A stretch of DNA of 64,000 bases from Aquisphaera giovannonii. GTDB taxonomy: Bacteria; Planctomycetota; Planctomycetia; Isosphaerales; Isosphaeraceae. How positions within the stretch are numbered: the stretch's first letter is position 1; each line of letters starts with the position of its first letter. The stretch spans positions 3,472,001 to 3,536,000 of the forward strand of contig NZ_CP042997.1 in the NCBI RefSeq assembly GCF_008087625.1, in the 5' to 3' direction. Of the stretch, positions 1 to 8,574 are shown one piece after another. A model generated the notes under the pieces. It searched no databases, was not told where the DNA came from, and worked only from the letters and a program-made list of their open reading frames with translations. Both the position numbers and the translations under genes were made by a program.

Positions 1-472
1 CCATCGTGATGGCCTCGGCGAACCGCTTCGCCTCGTCGTAGCAGCCCCGCGGGCCGATCGGATTGACGTGGCCCCAGTAGTCCTCGCGCTGGGGGTGGAC
101 GTCGGGGTCGCCGTACACCTCGGACGTGCTCGCCAGGAGGAACCGCGCCCCCTTGGCCTTGGCCAGCCCCAGGGCATTGTGGGTGCCCAGCGACCCGACC
201 TTGAGGGTCGGGATCGGGTGGGCCAGGTAATCGGCCGGGCTGGCCGGGCTCGCGAAGTGGAGCACCGCATCCACCGGGCCGTCGACCTCGACGGGATCGG
301 AGATGTTGTGCTCGACGAACCGGAACCGCGGATTGCCCGAGAGGTGCTCGAAGTTCCTGCGGCTGCCCGTCAGCAGGTTGTCCACGCAGAGGACCTCGTG
401 CCCCTCCGCCAGGAACCGGTCGCAGAGATGAGACCCGACGAAGCCGGCGCCCCCGGTGATCACTGTCCGCAT
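1..472 (-). CDS. UDP-glucuronate decarboxylase-like NAD-dependent epimerase (3' end outside window)
   Basis: An extended short-chain dehydrogenase that would decarboxylate UDP-glucuronate to UDP-xylose for surface polysaccharide synthesis in the cytoplasm. The first 157 residues are present. They show the N-terminal Rossmann motif GGAGFVG, the segment SEVYGDP, a YWGxVNPIGPR stretch and CYDEAKR containing the catalytic Tyr-x-x-x-Lys, all hallmarks of the UXS family. The start is the ATG at 472, which directly begins the nucleotide-binding strand (MRTVITG). The reading frame is open to the window edge, so the C-terminal half lies upstream of base 1. It is separated from the next gene by about 200 bases and is probably its own transcript. 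Confidence 0.9.
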   Translation of the reverse strand, partial: MRTVITGGAGFVGSHLCDRFLAEGHEVLCVDNLLTGSRRNFEHLSGNPRFRFVEHNISDPVEVDGPVDAVLHFASPASPADYLAHPIPTLKVGSLGTHNALGLAKAKGARFLLASTSEVYGDPDVHPQREDYWGHVNPIGPRGCYDEAKRFAEAITM

Positions 473-680
473 GTCATGCTCCTGGATCGCCCGGGGCCGG
501 CCGCGACGAGAGATCCCGGCCGCCCCCCGGGCCAGGCTGCCATGATACTGACCCGGCTCAGGACCTGGAACCCGAGGAGCGTCTGCGGCCCGGGGCCGCG
601 GCGATCGTCGCCCGCGGCCCCCGATTCATCCTCCGCGGGCCCGCCGCGCGGGTCTTCCACGATCGTGCCCGGCGCGGGCT

Positions 681-1328
681 TCATGCCTCCCGATCGCCGC
701 CGCCCCGCGCCCGCGACGAGACCTCTCTCGCCCGACGGGCGAGCCGACCGAGGGCACCGGCGAGCCGCGCCCTCCACGAATCCGGCTTGCCGGGCTGACC
801 GTCCTCGGCAACCTTCAGGTCGGACAGCCATTCCTCCAGGTCCATGCCGAAGGGCTGGTAGACGCACGAAAGCCCGTGCTCGCGGAGGGCCCTGAGCATC
901 AGGCCCGCGGCCCTCACGTTGTGCGTGTGGACGATGAAGAGCGTGTCCCGGAACGGCGCGGCGGGCTTCGCGATGATGGTCCTCACGACCTCCATGCCGC
1001 AGTCGGCCCGGCAGGAATCCACGTAGACCTCGCCCGCCAGGTCGTGGTCGAGATGCACCTCGTCCCACGGCTCCGCGAGCCGGGCGATGCAATCCTCCGC
1101 CGTCTCCACGAGCGCGGCGGTCGGGTTCCGCAGGCGGAAGGCCGCCGTCCGCTCGGGGTCGTCGTCCAGGAACAGGATCCGGCGGCCCCGGGGCTCGCCT
1201 CCCGGGCCGCGCCCGTCGCCCCCGGCGTCACGCCCCGGGCAACCCGGCTCCCCGCCAGGCCGAGCATCCTCGGCGTCCCGCCGCTCCGCGTGGCCTCCGG
1301 CGGTCGGTCGGGGCGAACCGGTCTCCAC
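681..1328 (-). CDS. Stand-alone cyclic-phosphate-processing receiver (cREC) domain protein
   Basis: A 215-residue protein. After a Gly/Arg/Pro-rich N-terminal stretch of about 50 residues comes a receiver-like fold: strand ILFLDDDPER, then DEVHLDHDL, a Cys-containing loop, IVHTHN and a C-terminal helix. The acidic cluster DDD plus the DHD motif match the family described as cyclic-phosphate processing receiver domains, which are thought to act on cyclic phosphates in nucleotide or RNA metabolism rather than in two-component signalling. The GTG start at 1328 has a GGAGG about 8 bases upstream, and no other Met, Val or Leu start occurs before the domain. It is the last gene of the thrC-dapB string, 34 bases after the small Cys-pair gene. 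Family assignment is by motif only; the function is unknown. Confidence 0.65.
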   Translation of the reverse strand: METGSPRPTAGGHAERRDAEDARPGGEPGCPGRDAGGDGRGPGGEPRGRRILFLDDDPERTAAFRLRNPTAALVETAEDCIARLAEPWDEVHLDHDLAGEVYVDSCRADCGMEVVRTIIAKPAAPFRDTLFIVHTHNVRAAGLMLRALREHGLSCVYQPFGMDLEEWLSDLKVAEDGQPGKPDSWRARLAGALGRLARRAREVSSRARGGGDREA

Positions 1329-1362
1329 GGGGATCCTCCTCGACCGGGGGCGGCCCGGGCCC

Positions 1363-1749
1363 TCAGCGGCCCGCCGGGCCGGGCGAGCACTCCGCCGCCT
1401 CGCGGCCCGCCGGCCCCGCCAGGGGGTACTCGACGATCGGCAGGCCGAGCCGGACGACCTCGTCGAGCCGCAGGTAGCCGGCCGTCACCCTCGCCTCCTC
1501 GCGGGCCACGAACTCGGGGTCGAGCTCGTCCCTGGCGAACGGCCCGTCCACCGACACGGCCGGGAAGCCGGGCGCCGCGATGAACTGGGCCAGCACGGGG
1601 TTGCACAGGATGTGCCGCTCGGGGAGCCGATGGAGGGACTCGGGCTCGACCTCGCCCAGCACGTAGCGCAGGTAGAGGTCCGACTCCCGGATGCTCTCGA
1701 CGTCCCGGCCGCACACCTCGCAGCGATAGCCCTCGTCGCACCTCGCCAC
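1363..1749 (-). CDS. Conserved hypothetical protein with N-terminal CxxC knuckle
   Basis: A 128-residue cytoplasmic protein with no signal peptide or membrane segment. Near the N-terminus is CEVC (residues 10-13), with another Cys near residue 49, suggestive of a half zinc site. The middle of the protein (HILCNPVLAQF) and the part around DELDPEFV look globular and well conserved in style, and the C-terminus is Ala/Gly/Pro-rich. The GTG start at 1749 follows a very strong GGAGGAGGG. It lies 46 bases after dapB and 34 bases before the cREC gene, so it is probably co-transcribed with both. I do not recognise a named family and assign no function. Confidence 0.7.
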   Translation of the reverse strand: MARCDEGYRCEVCGRDVESIRESDLYLRYVLGEVEPESLHRLPERHILCNPVLAQFIAAPGFPAVSVDGPFARDELDPEFVAREEARVTAGYLRLDEVVRLGLPIVEYPLAGPAGREAAECSPGPAGR

Positions 1750-1795
1750 GTCGTCCCTCCTCCGTCCCCGGCCGTGGGGCCTCGCCCCGGCCCGT

Positions 1796-2593
1796 TCAGG
1801 CCAGGACCTCGGCCATGGTGTAGACCCGCGCGGGCTTGCCGGCCAGGAACTTGGCCGCGTCGATGGCCCCGCGGACGAAGCCGTCGCGATTGAGGGCCCG
1901 ATGGCTGAGTTCCAGCGACTCGCCCATCAGCCCGAAGATCACCGTGTGGTCCCCCGGGGCGTCCCCGGCCCGGACGGCGTGGATGCCGATCTCGTCCCGG
2001 GGCCGCTCGCCCACGAGCCCCTCCCGCCCGTGGACGAGCCGGGAGATCCCGGCGCCCCGGGCCGCGAACTCCGCCAGCCGCAGGGCCGTCCCGCTGGGCG
2101 AGTCCTTCTTGTGGCGATGATGACGCTCGACGATCTCGATGTCCACGTCCGGCCCGAGGGCGCGGGCCGCCTCCTCCACGAGCTTCATCAGGAGGTTGAC
2201 CGCGCGGCTCATGTTGGGCGAGATCAGGATCGGGATTCGCGCCCCGAACCCCTCCAGCCGCGCCCGCTGGTCCGGCTCGAAGCCCGTCGTGCCCACGACC
2301 AGCGGGAGGCCCCGGCCGGCGCAGAACTCCGCCGCGGCCAGCGAGGCGGCCGGCTGCGAGAAGTCGATCATCGCGTCGAGGCGGGGCGGCTCGTCCGCGA
2401 GCGTGCCGAGGCGCACCCCGACGGGCGGCAGGCCCGCCAGGCTCCCCGCGTCCTCCCCGAGCTGGGCATGCCCGGGCCGATCCGCGGCGAAGGCCAGCGA
2501 GGCCTCCGGATCCTGAGAGATCAACTGGACGAGCCGGATACCCATCCGGCCCGACGCACCGTGCAGCCCCAGGCTTCGCTTCGTCGCCGACAC
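1796..2593 (-). CDS. dapB: 4-hydroxy-tetrahydrodipicolinate reductase
   Basis: Reduces 4-hydroxy-tetrahydrodipicolinate with NAD(P)H in the diaminopimelate/lysine pathway. The 265-residue length is normal for the family. Visible are the N-terminal nucleotide-binding loop (GASGRMG), MIDFSQP, VGTTGF, SPNMSRAVN, and the family signature EIVERHHRHKKDSPSGTA with the catalytic His and Lys. The GTG start at 2593 is preceded by GAGGGAGAG at good spacing. A longer reading frame runs back through thrC in another frame but is only a shadow. The gene sits 56 bases after thrC, so two branches of aspartate-derived biosynthesis are coupled in one transcript. Confidence 0.95.
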   Translation of the reverse strand: MSATKRSLGLHGASGRMGIRLVQLISQDPEASLAFAADRPGHAQLGEDAGSLAGLPPVGVRLGTLADEPPRLDAMIDFSQPAASLAAAEFCAGRGLPLVVGTTGFEPDQRARLEGFGARIPILISPNMSRAVNLLMKLVEEAARALGPDVDIEIVERHHRHKKDSPSGTALRLAEFAARGAGISRLVHGREGLVGERPRDEIGIHAVRAGDAPGDHTVIFGLMGESLELSHRALNRDGFVRGAIDAAKFLAGKPARVYTMAEVLA

Positions 2594-2649
2594 TCCGTCT
2601 CTCCCTCTTCGTTGGCCGGTTCGCGGGCTCCCGCCCGGCCGGGCGGCGA

Positions 2650-4131
2650 TCAGGCCAGATCGGCCGGGCCCGCGCCGGCCCCGCTCGCCGGGCCCGAGTG
2701 CCGCGCGATGGCGGCGAGGATCTCGTCCAGGTCGTTGCCCACGGCGACCGGCCGGTTCGCGAACCCGGCGCGGCGGACCCCGCGGCTGCCGAGGACCTTC
2801 TCGAAGGCCTCCGGGTCCGTCCCATGATACGCGACCGTGGCCGTCGGGTCCTTGAGCTGGTGGCCGGTGAGGATGCACACGACCCGGTCCGAAGGCGCGA
2901 TGATCCCGTCCTCGCGGAGCCGACGGGCGCCGGCCACGCTGGCCGCGCTCGCCGGCTCGCAGCCGAGCCCGCCCGCGCCTACCTGGGCCTTCGCGTCCAT
3001 GATCTCCTGGTCGCTGACCTGCCGCACCACGCCGTCGCAGAAGTCCAGCGCCCTCAGGCACTTCTTGAGGTTCACCGGCCGGTTGATCTCGATCGCCGTG
3101 GCGATGGTGGAGGCCCGGATCCGCTCCCGGTCGAGCCGCTCGTAGTAGGCCCCCACGCGGCCCATGTCCGGCAGGCCGCTCATCCAGGCCACGTTCTGCC
3201 GGGCGTGGAGCTCCTCGAGCGTCCTCGCCCCCGCCGCGTTGATCACCGCCAGCCGGGGCACGCGGTCGATGAGACCCAGGTGCTTCAGCTCGATGAACGC
3301 CTTCCCGAAGGCGCTCGAGTTGCCGAGGTTCCCGCCGGGCACGACGATCCAGTCCGGCACCTCCCAGCCCATGGCCTCGAGGACCCGGTACATGATGGCC
3401 TTCTGGCCCTCGAGCCGAAACGGGTTGACCGAGTTCATCAGGTAGATGCCCAGCTCCCGCGCCACCTGCTGGACCCGGGCCATCGCGTCGTCGAAGTCGC
3501 CCGCGATCTGGAGGGTCAGCGCCCCATGGTCGAGCGCCTGAGCCAGCTTGCCGTATGCGACCCTCCCCGACCCGATGAAGATGATCGCCTCGAACCCGTG
3601 GTCCGTCGCCGAGCAATAGACCGCCAGGGCCGCGGAGGTGTTCCCCGTGCTCGCGCACGCCACCCGCCTCGCCCCCACCATGCGGGCGTGCGTGAAGGCG
3701 GCGGTCATGCCGTTGTCCTTGAAGCTGCCCGAGGGGTTCATCCCCTCGTACTGGAGCAGCAGGCCCCCCTCGTCCATCCCCACGTAGCGCCCGACCTTGT
3801 CCGACCTCCGGAGCAGGGTCTGCCCCTCGCCGATCGTCACGACCATCGGCTCGGGGGCGAAGGGGAGCAGCTCGCGGAATCTCCAGACGCCGGAGAAGTT
3901 CAGGGGGTTGAGCCGGTCCGCCCACTTTCGCTGGAAGTCCGCCAGCCGGCCGGGGACCGGCAGCCGGTCCCATTCGTAGACGACGTCCAGGAGGTTCGCG
4001 CAACGTGGGCACGAAAAATGCACTTCCTCCACGTTGAATGTGGCCGCGCACCCAGGATGAATGCATTGCTGGTAGGCCGCGTTTCGCTTCGCGGCCCCCG
4101 CGGCGGCTTCCACAATCGTTGCGCCGGTCAT
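2650..4131 (-). CDS. thrC: Threonine synthase
   Basis: A PLP-dependent enzyme converting O-phospho-L-homoserine to threonine. The 493-residue form starts at the ATG at 4131, with AGGAG about 11 bases upstream; an in-frame ATG at 4218 would only add a Pro/Gly-rich leader. A small zinc-ribbon-like region at the N-terminus (C-x4-C then CPRC) precedes the fold-type II domain. The PLP lysine lies in [10 protein letters not shown], the phosphate-binding loop in STGNTSAA, and a Gly-rich GGNLGN follows. First gene of the thrC-dapB string. About 375 bases separate it from the divergent ArsR gene. Confidence 0.95.
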   Translation of the reverse strand: MTGATIVEAAAGAAKRNAAYQQCIHPGCAATFNVEEVHFSCPRCANLLDVVYEWDRLPVPGRLADFQRKWADRLNPLNFSGVWRFRELLPFAPEPMVVTIGEGQTLLRRSDKVGRYVGMDEGGLLLQYEGMNPSGSFKDNGMTAAFTHARMVGARRVACASTGNTSAALAVYCSATDHGFEAIIFIGSGRVAYGKLAQALDHGALTLQIAGDFDDAMARVQQVARELGIYLMNSVNPFRLEGQKAIMYRVLEAMGWEVPDWIVVPGGNLGNSSAFGKAFIELKHLGLIDRVPRLAVINAAGARTLEELHARQNVAWMSGLPDMGRVGAYYERLDRERIRASTIATAIEINRPVNLKKCLRALDFCDGVVRQVSDQEIMDAKAQVGAGGLGCEPASAASVAGARRLREDGIIAPSDRVVCILTGHQLKDPTATVAYHGTDPEAFEKVLGSRGVRRAGFANRPVAVGNDLDEILAAIARHSGPASGAGAGPADLA

Positions 4132-4356
4132 CGGGGAGGGAACTCCTGATCCTCGGCCCGTCGGCGGCGGGCCATCGATGCCGGGCCCATCTCGCCCGGG
4201 CCCCGGGAATCTCGCCAAACGTTCAGCTTACTCTAACGGGATCGCCGGCCCCCCGGCAAGCGATCTCGGGCGGGGCTCGCGTACCGGCACGCCGGCCGCG
4301 GGCCCCGCCGCCTTCGTAGATGCACATGAAATTCAAGGGGCCTCGACATGACAGGA

Positions 4357-4370
4357 TTCAATTAATTGAA
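4357..4370. promoter_or_regulatory. 14-bp perfect palindrome, candidate operator
   Basis: TTCAATTAATTGAA reads the same on both strands. It ends 14 bases before the -35 box of the ArsR-type gene. Its position and symmetry fit a dimeric regulator, either the ArsR protein itself or an activator. The AT content contrasts sharply with the surrounding high-GC DNA. Confidence 0.5.
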
Positions 4371-4384
4371 AGTCCCAGGAGGGG

Positions 4385-4413
4385 TTGACCCCTACGACGC
4401 GTGTTCCTATTAT
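4385..4413 (+). promoter_or_regulatory. Sigma-70 promoter of the ArsR-type gene
   Basis: The -35 box TTGACC (4385-4390), a 17-base spacer and the -10 box TATTAT (4408-4413) are close to consensus. The expected start of transcription near 4420 gives a leader of about 88 bases. The -35 box is embedded in an inverted repeat AGGGGT-TG-ACCCCT (4380-4393), so a protein bound there would block polymerase. Confidence 0.7.
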
Positions 4414-4507
4414 GACCTGTAGCGATCCATAGCTACCGATACCGCGATCCGACGTCTCCGCGCCCCCACCGGCGCCAACCCGAACTGCAAGGCAGTCGAG
4501 ACCAACA

Positions 4508-4843
4508 ATGCCCCCGACCACCACCCGCTCCAGCCGCTCTTCGAAGGCCGCCGCGGCGGCCAGCCGATCCCTGGCTGAGATCCGCCGCGTCGCGGAGCTC
4601 CTCAAGCAGGTCTCGGATCCGACGCGCCTCCAGGTGCTGATGCTGCTCAGCGAGAAGGAGCGGAACGTGTCGGAGCTGTGCGCCGACCTCGGCACGCAGA
4701 GCCAGCCGGCGGTCAGCCACCACCTCGCGCTCCTGCGGCACGGGCGGCTGATCGAGCCGCGCCGCTCCGGCAAGCACAACTTCTACGCCCTCACGGAGGC
4801 GGGCAGGGAGCTCGCCCAGGTCGTCGATACCGTCGTCGGCTGA
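4508..4843 (+). CDS. ArsR/SmtB-type winged-helix transcriptional regulator
   Basis: A 111-residue DNA-binding repressor. A Ser/Ala/Arg-rich N-terminal tail of about 25 residues is followed by the family core: LLKQVSDPTRLQVLMLLS, then NVSELCADLG, and the recognition helix QPAVSHHLALLRHGRLI with the beta-wing GKHNFYALT. The metal site of arsenic sensors (ELCVCDL) is reduced to ELCADL with one Cys, so a classic arsenite/cadmium site is absent and the inducer is unknown. No transporter or resistance gene adjoins it. Own promoter at 4385-4413 with symmetric elements suggests autoregulation. Confidence 0.9.
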   Translation: MPPTTTRSSRSSKAAAAASRSLAEIRRVAELLKQVSDPTRLQVLMLLSEKERNVSELCADLGTQSQPAVSHHLALLRHGRLIEPRRSGKHNFYALTEAGRELAQVVDTVVG

Positions 4844-5173
4844 GAGTCCGTCCCGCAAGCGACGCGACCCGGGAACCTTTCGAAGAAGGCCGGCCGATCC
4901 CGGTTCTCCCAACTACGAAGGGGGAGTCAGAAGGGGTGTCTTGGTCCAGCCGAGCCGATCGAACTCACCCCCCTTTATCCCCCCTTCGTAAGGGAGGAAC
5001 CGGATCCGGCCCTCCGCGATGACCAGGGCGTGCCGATGCACTCCGGGGCCCCTCGGAGCGGCCTTAAGAGGCAGGCACCGAGTCGACCCGCCCCGGCCGC
5101 CGGCGCGGGCGGGCCGTCGGCCGATCGGGCGGCCGCCACGCCGCCCCCATGCGGCCTGACGGCCCTCCCTCGT
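4844..5173. other. Intergenic region with long-range inverted repeat
   Basis: A 330-base gap between two convergent genes with no gene visible. It carries an 11-bp inverted repeat described separately. The remainder is Pro/Arg-type GC-rich sequence without a credible reading frame. Confidence 0.6.
4914..4990. repeat. Inverted repeat, candidate mobile palindromic element or bidirectional terminator
   Basis: TACGAAGGGGG at 4914-4924 is exactly complementary to CCCCCTTCGTA at 4980-4990. Inside, AAGGGGTG near 4931 can pair with CACCCC near 4968, extending the fold. It lies between the ends of two convergent genes, where a terminator or a small dispersed repeat would be expected. There is no T-run, so an intrinsic terminator is less likely. 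Confidence 0.45.
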
Positions 5174-6046
5174 TCAGGAGTCGAGGCACTCGCGGAGGAA
5201 GGCCAGGCCCGCGGCCACGTCGCGGACCCGGCCCGCCTGGTCGCCGACCTCACGCTCCACGACGAGCGGCCCGCGGTAGCCCACCCGCTTCAGCGCCTTC
5301 ACGAACTCGGGGATGTTGACCTCCCCCTCGCCCAGCGGCACCTCCTCGCCCCAGACGCCGGCGGCCTTCGGGCGGCGTGCGTCCTTGACGTGCACCGACC
5401 GGATGTCCGGGCCGAGCACCTCCACGGCCCGGATCGGGTCCCCCATGTCGTAGAGGAGCATGTTGGCCGGGTCGAAATTGACCTTGATGTTCGGGGATGC
5501 CAGCTCGTCCAGCGTCCGGCGCAGCAGGTCGGCGGTCTCCTGGCCCGTCTCGAAGGCGAGCGTCACCCCCTTGCTCGCGGCGAGGTCGCCGGCCCTGGCC
5601 AGCGTGTCCAGGAACGCGGACCGACCCGGGTCGTCCGGGGACGGGAGGAAGCCGGCGTGGAGCGTGAGGTCGGCGAGCCCCATCGCCCGGGTCCGGTCGA
5701 GCGCCCAGCCGAGCCGCTCCAGGCGCTCGGCCCGCCACGACGGCTTGCCGAATCCCCCCGTCTCCTTGATCGACTGGGGCGTGGTGTAATCCTCGCCGGG
5801 GAAGCCGAGCATCGCGGCGCTCATGGCGATCCCAGACGCCCTCACCGCCTCGGGCAAGGCGTCGCCCTCCACCCAGGTGGCGTGGTGCGGGTCCCCGCAC
5901 GCGATCTGCACCAGGTTGACCCCGAGAACGGACAGCAGGTCCTTCAGCTCCGGGATGCTGGAGACCTGCAAGCTCCAGCTACAGACGCCCAGGCTGAGCG
6001 GGGCCGGGGCCGGGGCCGCGGGGGACGTGGGCGAGGGCTGCGTCAC
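5174..6046 (-). CDS. Sugar phosphate isomerase/epimerase (xylose-isomerase-like TIM barrel)
   Basis: A 290-residue member of the AP-endonuclease-2/xylose isomerase-like superfamily. Strand motifs are visible in order: LGVCSWSLQV at the N-terminus, VQIACGD, LTLHAGFLPSP, LAFETGQE, VNFDPANMLLYDMGDP, VHVKDA and VVEREVG near the C-terminus. The acidic and His residues on these strands (Glu in AFETG, Asp in NFDPAN, His in VHVKDA) are the expected divalent-metal ligands. A GTG start at 6046 is preceded by AGGTGAT. No signal peptide. The substrate cannot be read from the sequence; such genes are abundant in Planctomycetes for carbohydrate turnover. Confidence 0.88.
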   Translation of the reverse strand: MTQPSPTSPAAPAPAPLSLGVCSWSLQVSSIPELKDLLSVLGVNLVQIACGDPHHATWVEGDALPEAVRASGIAMSAAMLGFPGEDYTTPQSIKETGGFGKPSWRAERLERLGWALDRTRAMGLADLTLHAGFLPSPDDPGRSAFLDTLARAGDLAASKGVTLAFETGQETADLLRRTLDELASPNIKVNFDPANMLLYDMGDPIRAVEVLGPDIRSVHVKDARRPKAAGVWGEEVPLGEGEVNIPEFVKALKRVGYRGPLVVEREVGDQAGRVRDVAAGLAFLRECLDS

Positions 6047-6163
6047 GGCGTATCACCTATCGTTTTCCGGTGGCGTGGGGGTCCTGTCGGCCCGACGGGG
6101 CGACACGACGTCGATCTTACCCCCGCGGACGCCCCCGGGCGACGGTCCACCGGCATGCGGCGC

Positions 6164-7153
6164 TCAGCCGGCCAGGACGGGAAAGAAGCCGTCCACGGAC
6201 TCGGTCTTCGCCGCCGGCCTGCTCGGGCTCGCCTTGGCACACACGACCCGATTCCGCCCCGTCCGCTTGGCCTCGTACAGGGCGCGATCGGCCGCCTTGA
6301 TCAGCTCGACGAGCTCCACGACGGCCCCGGCAGGGCGGAAGGCGAGGCCCAGGCTGACGGTGACCGGGATCGCCCCGCCGTCGATGGCGAGCGGGCTCGC
6401 GGCCAGCGACGCCCGGATCCGCTCCGCCCGCTCGAGCGCATGCGCGGCCGACCCGATCGGCAGGGCCAGGACGAATTCCTCCCCGCCGTATCGGGCCACC
6501 AGGTCCTCCGATCGCGTCGAGTCCCGGAGGATGGCCGCGACCTTCCGCAGGACGCGGTCGCCCGCGTCGTGGCCGTGGGTGTCGTTGATCAGCTTGAACC
6601 GGTCGATGTCCGCCAGCAGCACCGCCAGGCCCAGGCCGGAGGGCGCATTCCGATCGGCCAGGGCCCCGACCTGGTTGAGGAAGTATCCCCGGTTGTACAG
6701 CCCGGTGAGCTGGTCTCGGACCGCCCTCTCGTACATCTCCCGCTGGAAGCCCTCCTCGCACGAGTCGAGGGTCACGAACTTCAGCAGGGTCGTCGAGCCG
6801 ACCTGGATGCGATTCCCGTCCCGCACGCGGAGCGGGGCATGGGGCGTCAGCCGTCGCCCCTCCACGAAGGTCCCGTTGGAGCTGCCCAGGTCGGTGATCC
6901 ACGCCGCACCCTGGCCGTCGATGGCGATCGAGGCGTGCCGGCGGGATATCGTGCCCTCGGAGAGCTGGCAGGTATTCTCCAGGGCCCGCCCCAGCGTGCT
7001 GCACCCCTTCGCCAGCCGATACATCGTGCCGGGGATGCCGCCGCGGACCACGATGAGGTACTGCATCAGGGGTTCGGCAGCCGCGGGCATCGCCGGGAAG
7101 TCGTCGCAGGTCACCGGCGCGATGCCGATCTGTGTCTGGCCGCGTAGGTCCAC
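6164..7153 (-). CDS. FHA-GGDEF diguanylate cyclase
   Basis: A soluble 329-residue protein joining a phosphothreonine-reading FHA domain to a cyclic di-GMP synthase. The FHA domain (about residues 33-125) shows GR near 56, SRRHA at 70-74 and SSNGTF at 91-96. The GGDEF domain (about 145-310) has DxLTGLYNR, the metal-binding DIDRFK, an intact GGEEF at 223-227, and the inhibitory RxxD site (RSED, 214-217) five residues before it. It should therefore be active and product-inhibited. The input is probably a phosphorylated partner protein rather than a two-component phosphotransfer. The GTG start at 7153 follows a G-rich ribosome site. Confidence 0.92.
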   Translation of the reverse strand: MDLRGQTQIGIAPVTCDDFPAMPAAAEPLMQYLIVVRGGIPGTMYRLAKGCSTLGRALENTCQLSEGTISRRHASIAIDGQGAAWITDLGSSNGTFVEGRRLTPHAPLRVRDGNRIQVGSTTLLKFVTLDSCEEGFQREMYERAVRDQLTGLYNRGYFLNQVGALADRNAPSGLGLAVLLADIDRFKLINDTHGHDAGDRVLRKVAAILRDSTRSEDLVARYGGEEFVLALPIGSAAHALERAERIRASLAASPLAIDGGAIPVTVSLGLAFRPAGAVVELVELIKAADRALYEAKRTGRNRVVCAKASPSRPAAKTESVDGFFPVLAG

Positions 7154-7225
7154 GGTTCCCCCCCTGGCTACCGCGATCGCGAACCCTCGGAGCGACTGCC
7201 TCCAAGATGAAGCTCCCGTTACACG

Positions 7226-7253
7226 AATGTAGGTCGCCGTACGGGCCTGTCAA
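7226..7253 (-). promoter_or_regulatory. Sigma-70 promoter of the FHA-GGDEF gene
   Basis: On the minus strand, TTGACA (complement of 7248-7253), 16 bases, then TACATT (complement of 7226-7231). The -35 is perfect and the -10 matches four of six. The expected start is about 7219, some 65 bases before the GTG start. Confidence 0.55.
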
Positions 7254-7419
7254 ATCGATGGTGGCCGGGCGCCACGGCGACGATGCCGAGGGCCGACGGC
7301 CCCGGTGGGGCGATGAAATCCGGCGCGGCCATCGGCTAGAGTAGACCCTTCGGCCGCCCGGGACCGCCTCGTGGCCCGGAGTCTGGGCGGCGATCCTTCC
7401 GGGGAGGCGTCCGAGGCCC

Positions 7420-8553
7420 ATGTCGTGGTCCCTGAAAATCGGCCGGGTGGCCGGCATCCCGATCTTCGTCCACTGGACGTTCCTGATCCTGCTCGGCTGG
7501 ATCATGCTGGGCCAGTGGGGCCAGAGTCGCGACGCGACGGTCGCCCTGGCCGGGGGGCTGTTCATCATCACGCTCTTCGCCTGCGTCGTCCTCCACGAGC
7601 TCGGCCACGCCCTGATGGCGAAGCGGTTCGGGGTGGAGACGAGCGCCATCACCCTCCTGCCGATCGGCGGCGTCGCGAGCCTCCAGCGGATCCCCGAGCA
7701 CCCGGTCCAGGAACTGCTGATCGCCGCCGCCGGGCCGATGGTCAATGTGGTCATCGCGGCCGTGCTGTACCTCGCCCTCGGCGTCCGCTTCCCGGGCACG
7801 GTGGATGACGCGGTGCACCTGGAGCAGGGCGACTTCTGGGCCCGGATCCTCAAGGTCAACGTCTTCCTGGTCGGGTTCAACCTGATCCCGGCCTTCCCGA
7901 TGGACGGCGGGCGCATGCTCCGGGCCCTTCTCGCCATGCGGCTCCCGTATGCCCGGGCGACGCGGCTGGCGGCCTCGATCGGGCAGGCGCTGGCGATCGG
8001 ATTCGCGTTCCTCGGCTACTCGTCGAACCCGATGCTCATGCTGATCGCCCTCTTCGTGTGGATCGGCGCCGAGGCCGAGGCCCGGCAGGTCGAGGACCGC
8101 ACGGCCCTCCGGGGGCTCCGGGTCCGGGACGCCATGCTGACGGAGTTCCACGCGCTAAAGCCCACGGACACCCTCGGCCACGCCGCCGACCTGCTGCTGG
8201 CCGGCACCCAGCACGACTTCCCCGTCTCCTCGCCCGGCGAGACCCGGTTCCGGTCCATCCTGACGCGGGCCGACCTGATGGCCGGGCTGGCCGCGTCGGG
8301 GCGGGAGGGGACCGTCGCGGGCCACGCCCGGACGGAGCTACCGGCCGTCGAGGTCGCCTCCGACCTCGCCGAGGCCGTGGCGAGCCTCCAGGAAGGACAG
8401 CTGTCGTGCCTCCAGGTCACCGACCGCGACCGCACGGTCGGCCTGCTCTCGCTGGAGAACGTCGGCGAGTGCCTCCTCGTCCGATCGGCTCTCCGGGGAT
8501 CGGACTCGGCCCCGCCCGGGCCGGGCCGTCGCCTGATCGCCGCCGAGGCCTGA
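7420..8553 (+). CDS. Site-2 protease family (M50) membrane metalloprotease with CBS pair
   Basis: A 377-residue polytopic protease of the S2P/SpoIVFB type that cleaves membrane substrates. The zinc motif HELGH is at 59-63, in a membrane helix. The second motif NLIPAFPMDGGR (154-165) provides the Asp ligand. Further hydrophobic helices occur at about 10-50, 95-120 and 170-200. The cytosolic C-terminal part (about 220-355) resembles a tandem CBS module (RDAMLTEFHALKPTDTL, then SCLQVTDRD), likely binding an adenine nucleotide and controlling activity. Divergent from the GGDEF gene and followed 21 bases later by an HNH gene. Its substrate is unknown. Confidence 0.92.
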   Translation: MSWSLKIGRVAGIPIFVHWTFLILLGWIMLGQWGQSRDATVALAGGLFIITLFACVVLHELGHALMAKRFGVETSAITLLPIGGVASLQRIPEHPVQELLIAAAGPMVNVVIAAVLYLALGVRFPGTVDDAVHLEQGDFWARILKVNVFLVGFNLIPAFPMDGGRMLRALLAMRLPYARATRLAASIGQALAIGFAFLGYSSNPMLMLIALFVWIGAEAEARQVEDRTALRGLRVRDAMLTEFHALKPTDTLGHAADLLLAGTQHDFPVSSPGETRFRSILTRADLMAGLAASGREGTVAGHARTELPAVEVASDLAEAVASLQEGQLSCLQVTDRDRTVGLLSLENVGECLLVRSALRGSDSAPPGPGRRLIAAEA

Positions 8554-8574
8554 ACGCTCACGGGGGACGGGCGT

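Larger units (their letters stand above)
4132..4507. other. Divergent intergenic region between thrC and the ArsR-type gene
   Basis: No gene is visible. The right half is AT-richer than its surroundings and contains a sigma-70-type promoter for the ArsR gene, plus two short palindromes listed separately. The left half is GC-rich. I could not identify a convincing promoter for thrC in it. Confidence 0.6.
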
